The notes below the pieces were generated by a model. The model made no database searches, had not been told where the DNA came from, and was given only the letters and a program-made list of their open reading frames with translations. The position numbers and the translations under genes are program-made. From a virus, in IMG/VR virus record IMGVR_UViG_3300037247_000451, positions 1 to 32,706 of that record: 32,706 bases of DNA; one strand, given 5' to 3'. Positions 1-6,700 of the stretch are shown one piece after another. Numbering within the stretch: position 1 is the first letter of the stretch; every line of letters starts with the position of its first letter.

Positions 1-79
1 TTGGGTCATCCCCCTCATAGTGGCAAGGGTCGCCGTCGGGACACGGGCAGTATGGGTCATCACCGTAAGGACAGGTCAT
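1..79 (-). CDS. Cysteine-rich miniprotein, truncated by the window edge
   Basis: An ATG at 79 overlaps the stop of the upstream gene (TGATG) and opens a frame that runs off the window after 26 codons. The visible part begins MTCPYGDDPYCPCPDG and has four cysteines (positions 3, 11, 13, 19) and many Asp/Gly/Pro residues. This suggests a small metal-binding protein like others in this operon. The C-terminus is missing, so family and length cannot be judged. Confidence 0.55.
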   Translation of the reverse strand, partial: MTCPYGDDPYCPCPDGDPCHYEGDDP

Positions 80-342
80 CACAGTACCCGGAACTCCACT
101 CGCCGGTTGCTGGTCCTGCTCCTTCGTGGTTGGTCTCGGTCGTTGTATCCCTCCGGTGCGTCGGCCGAAGCGAGGTCTATGATCCGCTTCTCCACCCAGC
201 CTGCCTTGACCTGACGGCGGAGACTGGTGTATACGGTCTTCTCGGGTTGGTGACATTCCATCGCCAATTGCGCTGCGGTCAACCAGCCGCCGTCGAGGGA
301 GAGGCGCTCGTAGGCTTGGGTGCGAGGGAGGTAATGGGTCAT
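79..342 (-). CDS. Winged helix-turn-helix-like small protein
   Basis: This frame encodes 87 residues starting MTHYLPRTQAYERL. The first half (about residues 8-55) reads like a winged-helix domain: YERLSLDGGWLTAAQLA, then a second helix pair with KTVYTSLRRQVKAGWVEKR, the usual pattern of recognition helix followed by a wing. The C-terminal third is basic and polar. The ATG at 342 forms an ATGA overlap with the stop of the upstream membrane-protein gene. A DNA-binding regulator of the early operon is likely, but the target is unknown. Confidence 0.7.
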   Translation of the reverse strand: MTHYLPRTQAYERLSLDGGWLTAAQLAMECHQPEKTVYTSLRRQVKAGWVEKRIIDLASADAPEGYNDRDQPRRSRTSNRRVEFRVL

Positions 343-560
343 CGGTGGTGGTGGTCCCATAGGATTGTACGTACTAACTCCACCAGAACCGGAGCTAGCC
401 AGAAAGCGAATAGGACGATACCTGTGACTACCACTGCCACCACTGCCAGTATGCCTACCGCCAGAGCGGCGGCCTTAAACCCGTCTAAGATCCTCTGTCT
501 TCGACTGTGACGGCGCACCCGCTCGATCAGTGCTCTGTTGGCCGCCTCAGTAGGGCTCAT
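339..560 (-). CDS. Small membrane protein
   Basis: The product is 73 residues. A charged N-terminus (MSPTEAANRALIERVRRHSRRQR) precedes one or two hydrophobic segments at about residues 28-65, rich in Ala, Val, Leu and Ile, and it ends in a His-rich tail (WDHHHR). The ATG at 560 was chosen because GAAGGGA lies four bases upstream; a TTG at 572 would extend it by four residues. It overlaps its neighbours on both sides. No family is recognised; an inner-membrane location is likely. Confidence 0.65.
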   Translation of the reverse strand: MSPTEAANRALIERVRRHSRRQRILDGFKAAALAVGILAVVAVVVTGIVLFAFWLAPVLVELVRTILWDHHHR

Positions 561-816
561 GTGTCCCTTCAACGCTCTCAGGTATCAAGAAACGATGCGT
601 CACCAGCTCACAAGTAACCGGTGAATCGGTCAGACTGGCAAGCCACGCTGTAGGATCATCGTCTAATCCACCGTCCTTTGGTAGAGGCACCCCCGGACAG
701 ACCGACTGGTAGACCTTCTCACCCCACGCCCATCGTCCCTCAAGAAATGGTTGCACCGATACCTCCATAATTCGGCCATGATCGGCACAGGCGGTCACCT
801 TCAAAGACTCAGTCAC
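547..816 (-). CDS. Hypothetical phage protein, GTG start
   Basis: This 89-residue protein has no recognised family. The GTG at 816 was chosen because it forms a GTGA overlap with the stop of the upstream 45-residue gene and has AAGGAG eleven bases upstream. An in-frame ATG at 849 would instead overlap that gene by 37 bases. The sequence is mixed, with four Cys residues spread along it and the phrase DDDPTAWLASLTDSPVTCE near the C-terminus. It lies in the leftward early operon. Confidence 0.6.
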   Translation of the reverse strand: MTESLKVTACADHGRIMEVSVQPFLEGRWAWGEKVYQSVCPGVPLPKDGGLDDDPTAWLASLTDSPVTCELVTHRFLIPESVEGTHEPY

Positions 817-950
817 CGCGCACCACACTCCTTGGCCGCTACCCGCCATGGTGCCTTGCCGATGCAAATCCAAGTGGCGCCGGTGCGGTAATGGGTGCGA
901 TCGCGGCGACAGGTGCGGCAAAGGCGAATGGTGTAGGCGAGGATGGTCAT
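813..950 (-). CDS. Cys/Arg-rich miniprotein (45 aa)
   Basis: A 45-codon frame starts with ATG directly after the TAA of the upstream gene and ends in a TGA that overlaps the next GTG start. It contains CRTCRRDRTHYRTG, a CxxC pair followed by basic residues and a His, then two further cysteines (positions 29 and 42). A small zinc-binding fold is plausible. The junctions on both sides support translation. Function is unknown. Confidence 0.55.
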   Translation of the reverse strand: MTILAYTIRLCRTCRRDRTHYRTGATWICIGKAPWRVAAKECGAR

Positions 951-1544
951 TTAGGTGCCCCGCTTGGCCGCGTCACAGTATGAACAGTTTTCATGGTCAA
1001 GGAACTCAGATGTGGAAGGAGGAATGGGGTCCTTGTAGGATTCGGTTCGGGTGTTCTCCTCGTTCCAAACCCATTCGGCATCATCTGGAATGGGCCACAT
1101 GAGAAGATGCGGATTGTATGGCAGATCCTCCAACGCTTTCGATATGACCTGATCCCGATCCCCCATCCTTAAAGCAATCTTGGGATCAGTCTGCCCCTTA
1201 TAAGCGAATGCCGCTACAAACCACACTTGGTCCGAATCAATAGACTCATCAGAAGCGTCAAACGAGCCGTGGAAGCGCACCGACCCAACGTCGTCTTCCT
1301 TTGATGGACCCAACGGGCCTGTCCATCGCAGATGGCCGCTCATATGGGCTTCACGGGTAGCTTGGGTCAACGCAGGGGCTAGCTGTTCCAAGGCGGTGGC
1401 GATACGGTCCAGGGCTGCGAGAAGAGGTTTGAGGATGGTCAATGCTTGCTCCTTCGCCAAGATAAGGCCGTGCGGACTTGTTGGCCGGGGATAAGCCTGT
1501 CCCCGAGCCGAAACCGCCTGTATGCGATCTTCAGGAGAAGCCAT
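951..1544 (-). CDS. Hypothetical phage protein (197 aa)
   Basis: The product has an N-terminal helical stretch (about residues 28-68, ILAKEQALTILKPLLAALD onward, then TALEQLAPALTQATREA) that could form a coiled coil. A mixed alpha/beta region follows, and the C-terminal tail carries a CSYC pair (HENCSYCDAAKRGT). The start lies 22 bases after the upstream stop with only a weak ribosome-binding site. No family is recognised. It is the longest unknown in the left third of the early operon. Confidence 0.65.
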   Translation of the reverse strand: MASPEDRIQAVSARGQAYPRPTSPHGLILAKEQALTILKPLLAALDRIATALEQLAPALTQATREAHMSGHLRWTGPLGPSKEDDVGSVRFHGSFDASDESIDSDQVWFVAAFAYKGQTDPKIALRMGDRDQVISKALEDLPYNPHLLMWPIPDDAEWVWNEENTRTESYKDPIPPSTSEFLDHENCSYCDAAKRGT

Positions 1545-1566
1545 CGTAGCTTTAGGGGGAATCGGC

Positions 1567-1818
1567 TCACTTGGTGTCTCCTGGAGGGTCGATCAGCAAC
1601 TTGGGCACGATGTCACATCGAAGATGACCCATACCTATCGCGTCTGACAAGAGGCATTCTGTCTCATCGACCGCCCTAGCCTCATGAAAAGCGCACCACA
1701 AGATTCTGTTGTCAAGAGAGGCGACACGCTCCAAGATGTCAATTACATTCCAGGCTTGCGGTTCGTCCCAAACTTCCTTTGATCCCATCCAATCGAGGGC
1801 GTTGGTGATGAGGCTCAT
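1567..1818 (-). CDS. Hypothetical phage protein (83 aa)
   Basis: The ATG at 1818 makes an ATGA overlap with the upstream membrane-protein gene, which selects MSLITNALDW as the N-terminus over upstream in-frame starts. The protein is soluble and acidic, with three Cys residues (WCAF, ECLL, RCDI) that do not form an obvious metal site. Function is not recognised. Confidence 0.65.
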   Translation of the reverse strand: MSLITNALDWMGSKEVWDEPQAWNVIDILERVASLDNRILWCAFHEARAVDETECLLSDAIGMGHLRCDIVPKLLIDPPGDTK

Positions 1819-1982
1819 TCGGTGTCCTTCCATTGTGCTGCCAATACCAACCCGATCCATACCACCCCTAGAGCCCACGAGCCATATATCCAGATCCTCA
1901 GTAGGGACGGAGGGTCAAAGGCCAGCCAGAGGAGGAAACCGGCTACCAGGGCCGTTACCAGGCGCACTATGTGAGGCATCAT
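1815..1982 (-). CDS. Small membrane protein (55 aa)
   Basis: The sequence has two predicted membrane spans, about residues 6-22 (VRLVTALVAGFLLWLAF) and 30-48 (IWIYGSWALGVVWIGLVLA), joined by a short loop, and ends in a charged QWKDTE tail. The ATG at 1982 forms an ATGA overlap with the upstream HTH gene. Its role is unknown. A second holin is possible, but it lies far from the lysis cassette and among early genes, so I do not favour that. Confidence 0.65.
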   Translation of the reverse strand: MMPHIVRLVTALVAGFLLWLAFDPPSLLRIWIYGSWALGVVWIGLVLAAQWKDTE

Positions 1983-2185
1983 GGCTCCTTGACGAGGGTG
2001 TAGACCGTCTGCGGTGACCGATGACGATGGTAGGAAATCCGGCACCGTTCCGACGAGATCCAGTACCCCTTGTTACGCAGTTCGTGAATCCGAGCGGCAT
2101 AGCGGGGGATGTGGTAATTGAGAAAGGTGGTACCACAGACCGGCCCGTCTGACAGTTCGTAGAGGATGCGTTCTTGTTGGGTCAT
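1979..2185 (-). CDS. Phage helix-turn-helix protein, HTH_39-like
   Basis: This 68-residue protein begins MTQQERILYELSDGPVCGTT and continues through NYHIPRYAARIHELRNKGYW to a basic HRHRSPQTVYTLV end. That layout matches a small winged-helix family common in phages, in which a glutamine/arginine-rich first helix is followed by an IPRY-ARIHELR recognition helix and a wing ending in VY-LV. The ATG at 2185 makes an ATGA overlap with the upstream gene. It is probably a DNA-binding regulator or recombination accessory factor. Confidence 0.8.
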   Translation of the reverse strand: MTQQERILYELSDGPVCGTTFLNYHIPRYAARIHELRNKGYWISSERCRISYHRHRSPQTVYTLVKEP

Positions 2186-2535
2186 TCCTGTTCTGACGCT
2201 CCCCATGCCACAAAATGTGACCATGGCCATTTAGGCGTAGCTGGTGATACTGTCCGATCCTCATCCATCCAACCGTCCTTTAGTGGATGACAGGCATATC
2301 CTTTCGCCACGGCAATACAATCGGCTATGAAATGGATGATCTGTCCTGGTGTCGTATCTGTTGCAATGTCAAGCTCTAAACGGTGGTCCAGCGTAAGAGT
2401 CACTCCCGCTGATGTATTGCGGGCTTCTAAATGGGGCACGGTCCATTCATTGACCACAACAGGGAACCGTTGGAATGGCCCGATCGACTGAACACGGAGC
2501 AAATCATCACGAAACTCTTGTTGCTCACTACTCAT
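2182..2535 (-). CDS. Hypothetical phage protein (117 aa)
   Basis: The start MSSEQQEFRDD is fixed by an ATGA overlap with the upstream LexA-like gene. The central part alternates in a beta-strand pattern (SAGVTLTLDHRLELDIATD). A helix, GQIIHFIADCIAVAKGY, precedes the acidic C-terminal region with KDGWMDEDRTVSP. No catalytic motif is visible and no family is recognised. Confidence 0.65.
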   Translation of the reverse strand: MSSEQQEFRDDLLRVQSIGPFQRFPVVVNEWTVPHLEARNTSAGVTLTLDHRLELDIATDTTPGQIIHFIADCIAVAKGYACHPLKDGWMDEDRTVSPATPKWPWSHFVAWGASEQE

Positions 2536-2873
2536 TCTGCCACCTCCATCAGTCGGATGGCACGAGGTCCGACCCGTTCTATTAGACCGGCGTCCTCCAA
2601 CACACCGAGTCGGCTGTTCATGGTCGCTGTAGACGACACGCCAAGCGTTTGGGCCATCTCTCGGACTGTTGGCGCGAACCCCCACAATCGAATGGCAGCG
2701 GTGAGCACTTCCAGCGTCTCGGTGTGAGGCTGGAAGTCATCAAGACGGAATACGACACACCGGCACCTACCCCGCGCACGAAGCCCCTCACAGAGTCCGT
2801 CCTCGTGAGCGCGGTAAAGATGACGACAGGTACAGCGGGCAACCGGTGAGATCGTGTCAGTTCTCATTGTCAT
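2532..2873 (-). CDS. Zinc-motif plus LexA-like winged-helix regulator
   Basis: The protein has two parts. Residues 14-39 contain CTCRHLYRAHEDGLC followed by GRCRC, a Cys/His spacing that looks zinc-binding. Residues 52-108 form a winged helix resembling the DNA-binding domain of LexA: GFAPTVREMAQTLGVSSTAT, then a helix SRLGVLEDAGLIER and a short wing. The LexA autoprotease domain is absent, so SOS-type self-cleavage is not expected. The ATG at 2873 overlaps the end of the upstream gene by 17 bases. It probably binds DNA and controls phage transcription; the operator is unknown. Confidence 0.75.
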   Translation of the reverse strand: MTMRTDTISPVARCTCRHLYRAHEDGLCEGLRARGRCRCVVFRLDDFQPHTETLEVLTAAIRLWGFAPTVREMAQTLGVSSTATMNSRLGVLEDAGLIERVGPRAIRLMEVAE

Positions 2874-3066
2874 CCTCTGGGTCGATCAACTCATGCCATT
2901 CGTCGTGTCGTTGCTGGTCGGCAAGTAACGAACCACAGACTTCGCATACCGGAAACACAAACGACAATCCTTGAGTCCACAGTCGACTAGGGCGACTGAC
3001 ATGCACCCGTTCGGCTAGCCCCTCGTAGGGGTAATCCTGTTGGTTGGGTTCAATCGGTGCCATCAT
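2857..3066 (-). CDS. C2H2-like zinc miniprotein
   Basis: The product (69 aa from ATG 3066; an ATG at 3078 with GGAGGAGG upstream is also possible) carries CEVCGSLLADQQRHDEWH. This CxxC pair plus two spaced histidines is typical of a single zinc finger. The N-terminal half is Pro/Arg rich and the tail is very acidic (IDPEDDNEN). It overlaps the preceding miniprotein gene. It could bind nucleic acid or host protein; nothing more specific is visible. Confidence 0.65.
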   Translation of the reverse strand: MMAPIEPNQQDYPYEGLAERVHVSRPSRLWTQGLSFVFPVCEVCGSLLADQQRHDEWHELIDPEDDNEN

Positions 3067-3202
3067 CGGTCTCCTCATGGTGGTGTCCTCCTCCGGTCCA
3101 GTTTCGGTAAACCTGATGACCTGCGGGGCAGAGTTCGGCGGGTTTGCAGCCTCGATCGGTGCATTCGGCGGTTCGGTAGGCGCAACCCTCATGGTTAGTC
3201 AT
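3050..3202 (-). CDS. Cysteine-rich miniprotein (50 aa)
   Basis: The start MTNHEGCAYRTAECTDRGCK is set by an ATGA overlap with the upstream gene. Four cysteines (C7, C14, C19, C25) lie in the first half, followed by CPAGHQ and a His/Glu/Asp-rich tail. It appears to be a compact metal-binding protein of unknown role, one of several in this operon. Confidence 0.6.
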   Translation of the reverse strand: MTNHEGCAYRTAECTDRGCKPAELCPAGHQVYRNWTGGGHHHEETDDGTD

Positions 3203-3471
3203 GCTGATGATCCTCTGGGATGCTTCCGGCAATAGACATATGAACCAATCTGATCCCATTCGCAGTTGTGGTGACAGTTAATGGTATGAGCCTCCAAAAC
3301 AGCCCCTAAGGACTCCCCAGGAGTTGGGGCATGTGCGTGGTTCTCGCTCACCTCGTCAAGCCAAAGGCGAAGCGACTCTCGGTCGGGAATATCCAGATAA
3401 TTGAGAAGTCGATCAAGCAGGCGTGCGGCCATCAGATTGTTAACGGCGTCGCCGATCTCACCCAGCTTCAT
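3199..3471 (-). CDS. Hypothetical protein with C-terminal Cys/His cluster (90 aa)
   Basis: An N-terminal helical half (MKLGEIGDAVNNLMAARLLD, then RLLNYLDIPDRESLRLW) is followed by a C-terminal INCHHNCEWDQIG segment and then YCRKHP, a possible zinc site using three Cys and His residues. Two adjacent ATGs (3474, 3471) lie behind a GGAGGAGG site inside the end of recT; I took the second for its better spacing. Its position just after recT suggests an accessory recombination role, but this is only context. Confidence 0.6.
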   Translation of the reverse strand: MKLGEIGDAVNNLMAARLLDRLLNYLDIPDRESLRLWLDEVSENHAHAPTPGESLGAVLEAHTINCHHNCEWDQIGSYVYCRKHPRGSSA

Positions 3472-4228
3472 CATTGGCCTCCTCCTCCACGCTCGCTTCC
3501 AACGCCACCAACCCAGCCAGGTCAGGCACCAACTCACGAGGAGTGGACCCATCCACAGCCATCGCGGTGCGAAACTCGACCGACATCGGCAGTTGACGGC
3601 ATAGCTTGGCAGTAACCGTCTTGCGGGCCATCTCTGGCTCCTGATCGTTCCATGCCTTCGATTTGGACCAGTCAGGTACATAACGGTTGCGATGGGCCAA
3701 AACCTCGGCCTTGGACATCACCTCGAACGGCTCGGCGCCGGTTACGAGCTTGGCGGTGCAATAGACATCGGTCCAGTCCCGATCCGGCACTCCGGTCGGC
3801 TTGTGCGTCCAATTGGCACCACCACGACCGAACCCGAAGTCGAACTCATCACCGTCGTGGACGATGCGCGCCTCGATCAACGAGACCCGATCGGATCGAT
3901 AAGCGAGTTGTCGCAGACCTTGATAACCAAGTTGAAACGAGGCCTCCTGCCGGCCTTTGTTGCGGCGTGGAATGATCCATGACAGTCCGAGCGGTGGACC
4001 GGGTTCGAGACCCATTTGTGCCGACATCAGCACCGAGGCGATGAACGACAACGGGTCCACATTGAGGAGTGCGGGAGTGGCCCGGACGAGGTTGATGCAA
4101 ACGCTCTTGAATCGTCCCGGCGTGTACCCCTCGGGGAGAGCGGCAGCCAGATCGTCGCTGTACTGCTTCAACAGGGCAACGATAGGCGGATCGTCTTTGC
4201 GACGCTCAATGGTGGCCTGGTCAGTCAT
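3458..4228 (-). CDS. recT: RecT-family single-strand annealing protein
   Basis: The 256-residue product matches the RecT family: SVCINLVRATPALLNVDPLS, then FIASVLMSAQMGLEPGPPLG, the conserved helix pair before the GLEP turn. A core strand region with YQGLRQLAYRS and a C-terminal KSKAWNDQEPEMARKTV follow, the latter the family's conserved end motif. RecT proteins anneal single strands left by a partner exonuclease, here the YqaJ-type enzyme encoded just upstream. The ATG at 4228 has AGGAGG ahead and overlaps a 38-codon gene by eight bases. The acidic C-terminal tail (VEEEANDEAG) may interact with a single-strand binding protein. Confidence 0.93.
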   Translation of the reverse strand: MTDQATIERRKDDPPIVALLKQYSDDLAAALPEGYTPGRFKSVCINLVRATPALLNVDPLSFIASVLMSAQMGLEPGPPLGLSWIIPRRNKGRQEASFQLGYQGLRQLAYRSDRVSLIEARIVHDGDEFDFGFGRGGANWTHKPTGVPDRDWTDVYCTAKLVTGAEPFEVMSKAEVLAHRNRYVPDWSKSKAWNDQEPEMARKTVTAKLCRQLPMSVEFRTAMAVDGSTPRELVPDLAGLVALEASVEEEANDEAG

Positions 4229-4337
4229 TATCAACCTCCTGGAACCAATCGCATCCGCAGATGGCACACGAGTCGTCGTCGTTATGGTCCTGCCACCAAT
4301 GTGAGCAGGTGCAAATACGTTGTCTATCTTCAGTCAT
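4221..4337 (-). CDS. Zinc-motif miniprotein between exonuclease and recT (38 aa)
   Basis: A 38-codon frame lies between the exonuclease and recT genes, overlapping each by eight bases. It encodes ICTCSHWWQDHN followed by CAICGCDWF, giving CxCxH-x4-H ... CxxCxCxxF. The spacing closely resembles the N-terminal module of the LexA-like regulator at 2532-2873. The tight overlaps and an in-frame AGGAGG for recT near its end argue that it is translated. It may hold zinc and act as an adaptor for the recombination proteins, but function is unproven. Confidence 0.65.
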   Translation of the reverse strand: MTEDRQRICTCSHWWQDHNDDDSCAICGCDWFQEVDND

Positions 4338-5175
4338 CTAATCCTTCCCCTTTCACGAGAAATCGTCGGCCTTTGCCGTTGTTCCGCCAGGTGGCGATCA
4401 CCTGCTGGTCTACTACCGCGGTGTCAGCATCACCAAGCGTCGCCTTGATAGCCGCCTCAGCAGCGTCTCTACGCCCAGAAGCCACCTTGTCGGCACTCCT
4501 GGCCTCATAAAGCTCTACGGCAGCGTCAGGGCTGATCTCCACGGCCTGTTCGACGTGTGACGGCCACAGCGACGCCAGGAGTGGGTTGTCTGCACCGTCG
4601 GTAGGGGGAGGTTCGTTATCCTCCACAAATATCCAGAACTCATCAGCAGCGAGCATCTGAGCCGTCTGGTAGTCCATGTCGGCCTTGATCTCGAAGGTTT
4701 CCAGGTGACGGCCGGCGAACAGCACGATCAGGTAGCCAAGAGCGAAAGAGGTGACGGCTAGTTGCCATTGCACCTGTGCGTAGTAATACTCGGGAACGGA
4801 GTCCCAGGACCATTCGCTACGGTTCTTCGCCTCGGCCACGGTCGGCAATCCGTATGGTGTAGTGGTGAAGCCGTCCGGCGTCGCCATCATGATCGGAGTC
4901 TCTACAGATCGGATTAGACGACCTCGGTTGGTTACGAAACGATTTTCTTTGGCCCATTCATCAAGGATGACGTTCTCAAGGACACGGCCCCACTTCATCG
5001 ATTCGCTGCCCTCATCATCGGGAACATCGGACACCTTGGAAGCCCACACCTGGAACGGGGTAGACCAAGGGGAGATACCCATGATGGCGGCAATGTCGGA
5101 GGCTCCGATGCCTGCTCGGCGGGCCTTGAGCCATTCGGCCCGGTTGGCGGTTTCGATAGTCTCAAAGCTCATCAT
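4330..5175 (-). CDS. YqaJ-type (lambda Exo-like) exonuclease
   Basis: The 281-residue protein shows the YqaJ recombinase fold in order: GIGASDIAAIMG at residues 22-33, an RVLENVILDEWA helix with Glu67, TPDGF with Asp101, AEAKNRS with Glu115 and Lys117 as the PD-(D/E)xK catalytic core, and YYAQVQWQLAVT at 131-142. Such enzymes resect double-stranded DNA 5' to 3' and work with RecT, whose gene follows. The C-terminal third (residues 210-281) is helical and specific to this protein. Two adjacent ATGs (5175, 5172) follow a GGAGGAGG site; I chose the first. Confidence 0.9.
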   Translation of the reverse strand: MMSFETIETANRAEWLKARRAGIGASDIAAIMGISPWSTPFQVWASKVSDVPDDEGSESMKWGRVLENVILDEWAKENRFVTNRGRLIRSVETPIMMATPDGFTTTPYGLPTVAEAKNRSEWSWDSVPEYYYAQVQWQLAVTSFALGYLIVLFAGRHLETFEIKADMDYQTAQMLAADEFWIFVEDNEPPPTDGADNPLLASLWPSHVEQAVEISPDAAVELYEARSADKVASGRRDAAEAAIKATLGDADTAVVDQQVIATWRNNGKGRRFLVKGEGLDD

Positions 5176-5348
5176 TCCTCCTCCAGTATCAAAGACGGGT
5201 CATCTATATAGAACCGTGGAGGCGTCGGGAGAACACGTTGCATGATCTTCATAAAGGCCGTCGTCCAATTCTGTCCGAGTATTGATGCCTGCTCATCGGT
5301 CAGATATAGACTCATTTTCAATTGATACCATTGGCGATCCTCCGCCAT
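5172..5348 (-). CDS. Hypothetical miniprotein (58 aa)
   Basis: A 58-codon frame starts with TAATG against the upstream stop and ends in ATGA against the exonuclease start. It reads MAEDRQWYQLKMSLYLTDEQ and ends in an acidic ILEEE whose codons supply the ribosome-binding site of the exonuclease. No family is recognised. Coupling to the exonuclease suggests an early role. Confidence 0.65.
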   Translation of the reverse strand: MAEDRQWYQLKMSLYLTDEQASILGQNWTTAFMKIMQRVLPTPPRFYIDDPSLILEEE

Positions 5349-5557
5349 TACAGCACCTGGAAGGTCTTGATCTCGACCAGATCAGGCTTGATGACCTTGA
5401 CCTTGTCGTACTGCGAGCCTTCGGTGAGCCGGAAGGCATCCTCGGGACCAGTGATCTCAGAGTAGAAGGCCGTCCGAATGTCGCCAGCTTGGAAGATGCG
5501 AGCGGGATAACGGATAGGGAGTCTGTCCCCAGGGACTTCGATGGTGATTGTGTTCAT
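5348..5557 (-). CDS. Hypothetical protein (69 aa)
   Basis: The start MNTITIEVPGDRLPIRYPAR is fixed by an ATGA overlap with the upstream gene. The whole sequence alternates in a beta-strand manner, ending DKVKVIKPDLVEIKTFQVL, and has no Cys. It is probably a small beta-barrel or sandwich. A single-strand DNA-binding (OB) fold would fit the recombination neighbourhood, but I see no diagnostic motif. Confidence 0.6.
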   Translation of the reverse strand: MNTITIEVPGDRLPIRYPARIFQAGDIRTAFYSEITGPEDAFRLTEGSQYDKVKVIKPDLVEIKTFQVL

Positions 5558-5778
5558 GCTCTTACCCCCATTGCCTCTGTCCATTCTCTGATCTCGCGGT
5601 CGATGCGAGCCAGATCGCTGGCGAGGGCGTCCATGTCGATGTGACGGTGATTGAGCTGATTGTCGGTGACGCTCCGAATGGCGGCGACTCCGAGGGCGAT
5701 GGATTCGATAGCGGCCTTGTTGGGATTCTTGACCGCACTATTCAGGGAACCGAATCGATTGAGTGACGTTGTGCTCAT
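5554..5778 (-). CDS. Hypothetical helical protein (74 aa)
   Basis: The protein is mostly helical, with KAAIESIALGVAAIRSVTDN and then DALASDLARIDREIREWTEA, a possible coiled coil. A strong ribosome-binding site (GGAGG) lies seven bases before the ATG. A gap of 21 bases separates it from the upstream zinc miniprotein. Function is not recognised. Confidence 0.65.
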   Translation of the reverse strand: MSTTSLNRFGSLNSAVKNPNKAAIESIALGVAAIRSVTDNQLNHRHIDMDALASDLARIDREIREWTEAMGVRA

Positions 5779-5799
5779 TGCTTACCTCCTACCTTCAAT

Positions 5800-5970
5800 C
5801 TACACGCTCAGGTGTTCGGTGTCAAGGGGAAGGCGCATTATTTCTCCGCAACGATCACAACGATCACAACGAGCGAAGACGACGTTGGTGAGATGGCCCT
5901 GAGGTCGGAGGAACCAAGACGGATCGGGTATCTCGATCAGGTTGCCGCCACAGTTGTAGTGAGTGAACAT
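5800..5970 (-). CDS. Zinc-ribbon-like miniprotein with CDRCDRCG (56 aa)
   Basis: A 56-codon frame begins in a TGATG overlap with the upstream gene and ends in TAG. It carries a Cys at position 7 (YNCGGN) and CDRCDRCGEI at residues 35-44, a zinc knuckle followed by a beta-hairpin-like end. The CDRC segment is encoded by a tandem 9-base repeat. It resembles the zinc ribbons of small phage proteins. Partner and function are unknown. Confidence 0.65.
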   Translation of the reverse strand: MFTHYNCGGNLIEIPDPSWFLRPQGHLTNVVFARCDRCDRCGEIMRLPLDTEHLSV

Positions 5971-6476
5971 CAGACCGAGGCCAACTGCCGTATGAACTCT
6001 GCCGCCACTCGAACCGAGAGCTCAAACGAGAACTCCTCATTCCATGCGAAGCGTTCCCGACGTCCATCGGCGATCCTGCCCACAGCCGCCAAGATCTGAG
6101 CCGAGACATAGGGCGACCCCTCGTCCTTGACGTTGCCGAAATCCATCGTCCCGTTGTCATCGACCCCGAACGGCACCCGGCAATGGTGGATCTCGGTCTC
6201 CGATTTGACCACCATCAGTTCGATGATTGCTAGCTCACGATGCTTCCACCCCGAGAGATCAAGGACCAGGATCGAGGTGCCGATTTCAGGAACCAGGACG
6301 AAAGGAATCAGAGCAGCGAAGGCTCCGTTGGCCTGACCATCATCAGGCGTCACCAGACCAATCTCGCCACATTCCTCATTCCAAATGTTGAAATGGTCGG
6401 CCCACACGGTTGGTCTTCGATCGATGTTGGCCCGGTCACAGGCTGCGGAGTAGCTCGCCAGGGTCTCAGCGATCAT
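5970..6476 (-). CDS. Hypothetical phage protein (168 aa)
   Basis: This is a soluble alpha/beta protein. It starts MIAETLASYSAACDRANIDR and has a central beta region (FVLVPEIGTSILVLDLSGW, then LAIIELMVVKSETEIHHCRV). A C-terminal helix region includes SAQILAAVGRIADGRRERFAW. No catalytic motif is evident. The ATG at 6476 overlaps the stop of the first gene of this operon, so it is probably expressed early. Confidence 0.65.
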   Translation of the reverse strand: MIAETLASYSAACDRANIDRRPTVWADHFNIWNEECGEIGLVTPDDGQANGAFAALIPFVLVPEIGTSILVLDLSGWKHRELAIIELMVVKSETEIHHCRVPFGVDDNGTMDFGNVKDEGSPYVSAQILAAVGRIADGRRERFAWNEEFSFELSVRVAAEFIRQLASV

Positions 6477-6646
6477 GCCTGCCCCTCGATCGACACATCA
6501 TGGTGGTGATGGTCCGGTGCGTCGGCGTCAGGTGGTTCGGTCAGTTCCCATTGATTCCGACCGTCCTCATCAATACCGGCGAAGTAGCCATGAACCTCGA
6601 CGGTGGCCTGGCAGTCATAGCAGAACGCTTGCAATGTTTCGGCCAT
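6473..6646 (-). CDS. First gene of the leftward early operon; CxxC miniprotein (57 aa)
   Basis: The product starts MAETLQAFCYDCQATVEVHG and ends with DHHHHDVSIEGQA, so it has one CYDC pair and a His cluster. The ATG at 6646 has GGAGG seven bases upstream. A sigma70-like promoter lies just ahead of it (6665-6693), making it the leading gene of the run down to position 1. Metal binding is plausible; function is unknown. Confidence 0.7.
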   Translation of the reverse strand: MAETLQAFCYDCQATVEVHGYFAGIDEDGRNQWELTEPPDADAPDHHHHDVSIEGQA

Positions 6647-6664
6647 GTGCTTACCTCCACTGTG

Positions 6665-6693
6665 ACCATACAGACCGAACATCTGAGTGTCAA
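6665..6693 (-). promoter_or_regulatory. Sigma70-like promoter of the leftward early operon
   Basis: On the minus strand, TTGACA (6693-6688) is followed after exactly 17 bases by TATGGT (6670-6665). Transcription would begin near 6658, about a dozen bases before the start codon of the 57-codon gene. This is the best-matching -35/-10 pair I saw in the window. It lies directly downstream of a stem-loop after the lysis genes. Confidence 0.75.
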
Positions 6694-6700
6694 TAACCTT

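Noticed and set aside
1815-1982. Two-span membrane protein as a second holin
   Set aside because: It is far from the lysis genes, sits among early regulators and has no holin family signature.
3199-3681. A longer form of the 90-residue protein extended to 160 codons
   Set aside because: The extension lies fully inside recT in another frame and is Arg/Trp rich; the ATGs at 3471-3474 have a strong ribosome-binding site.
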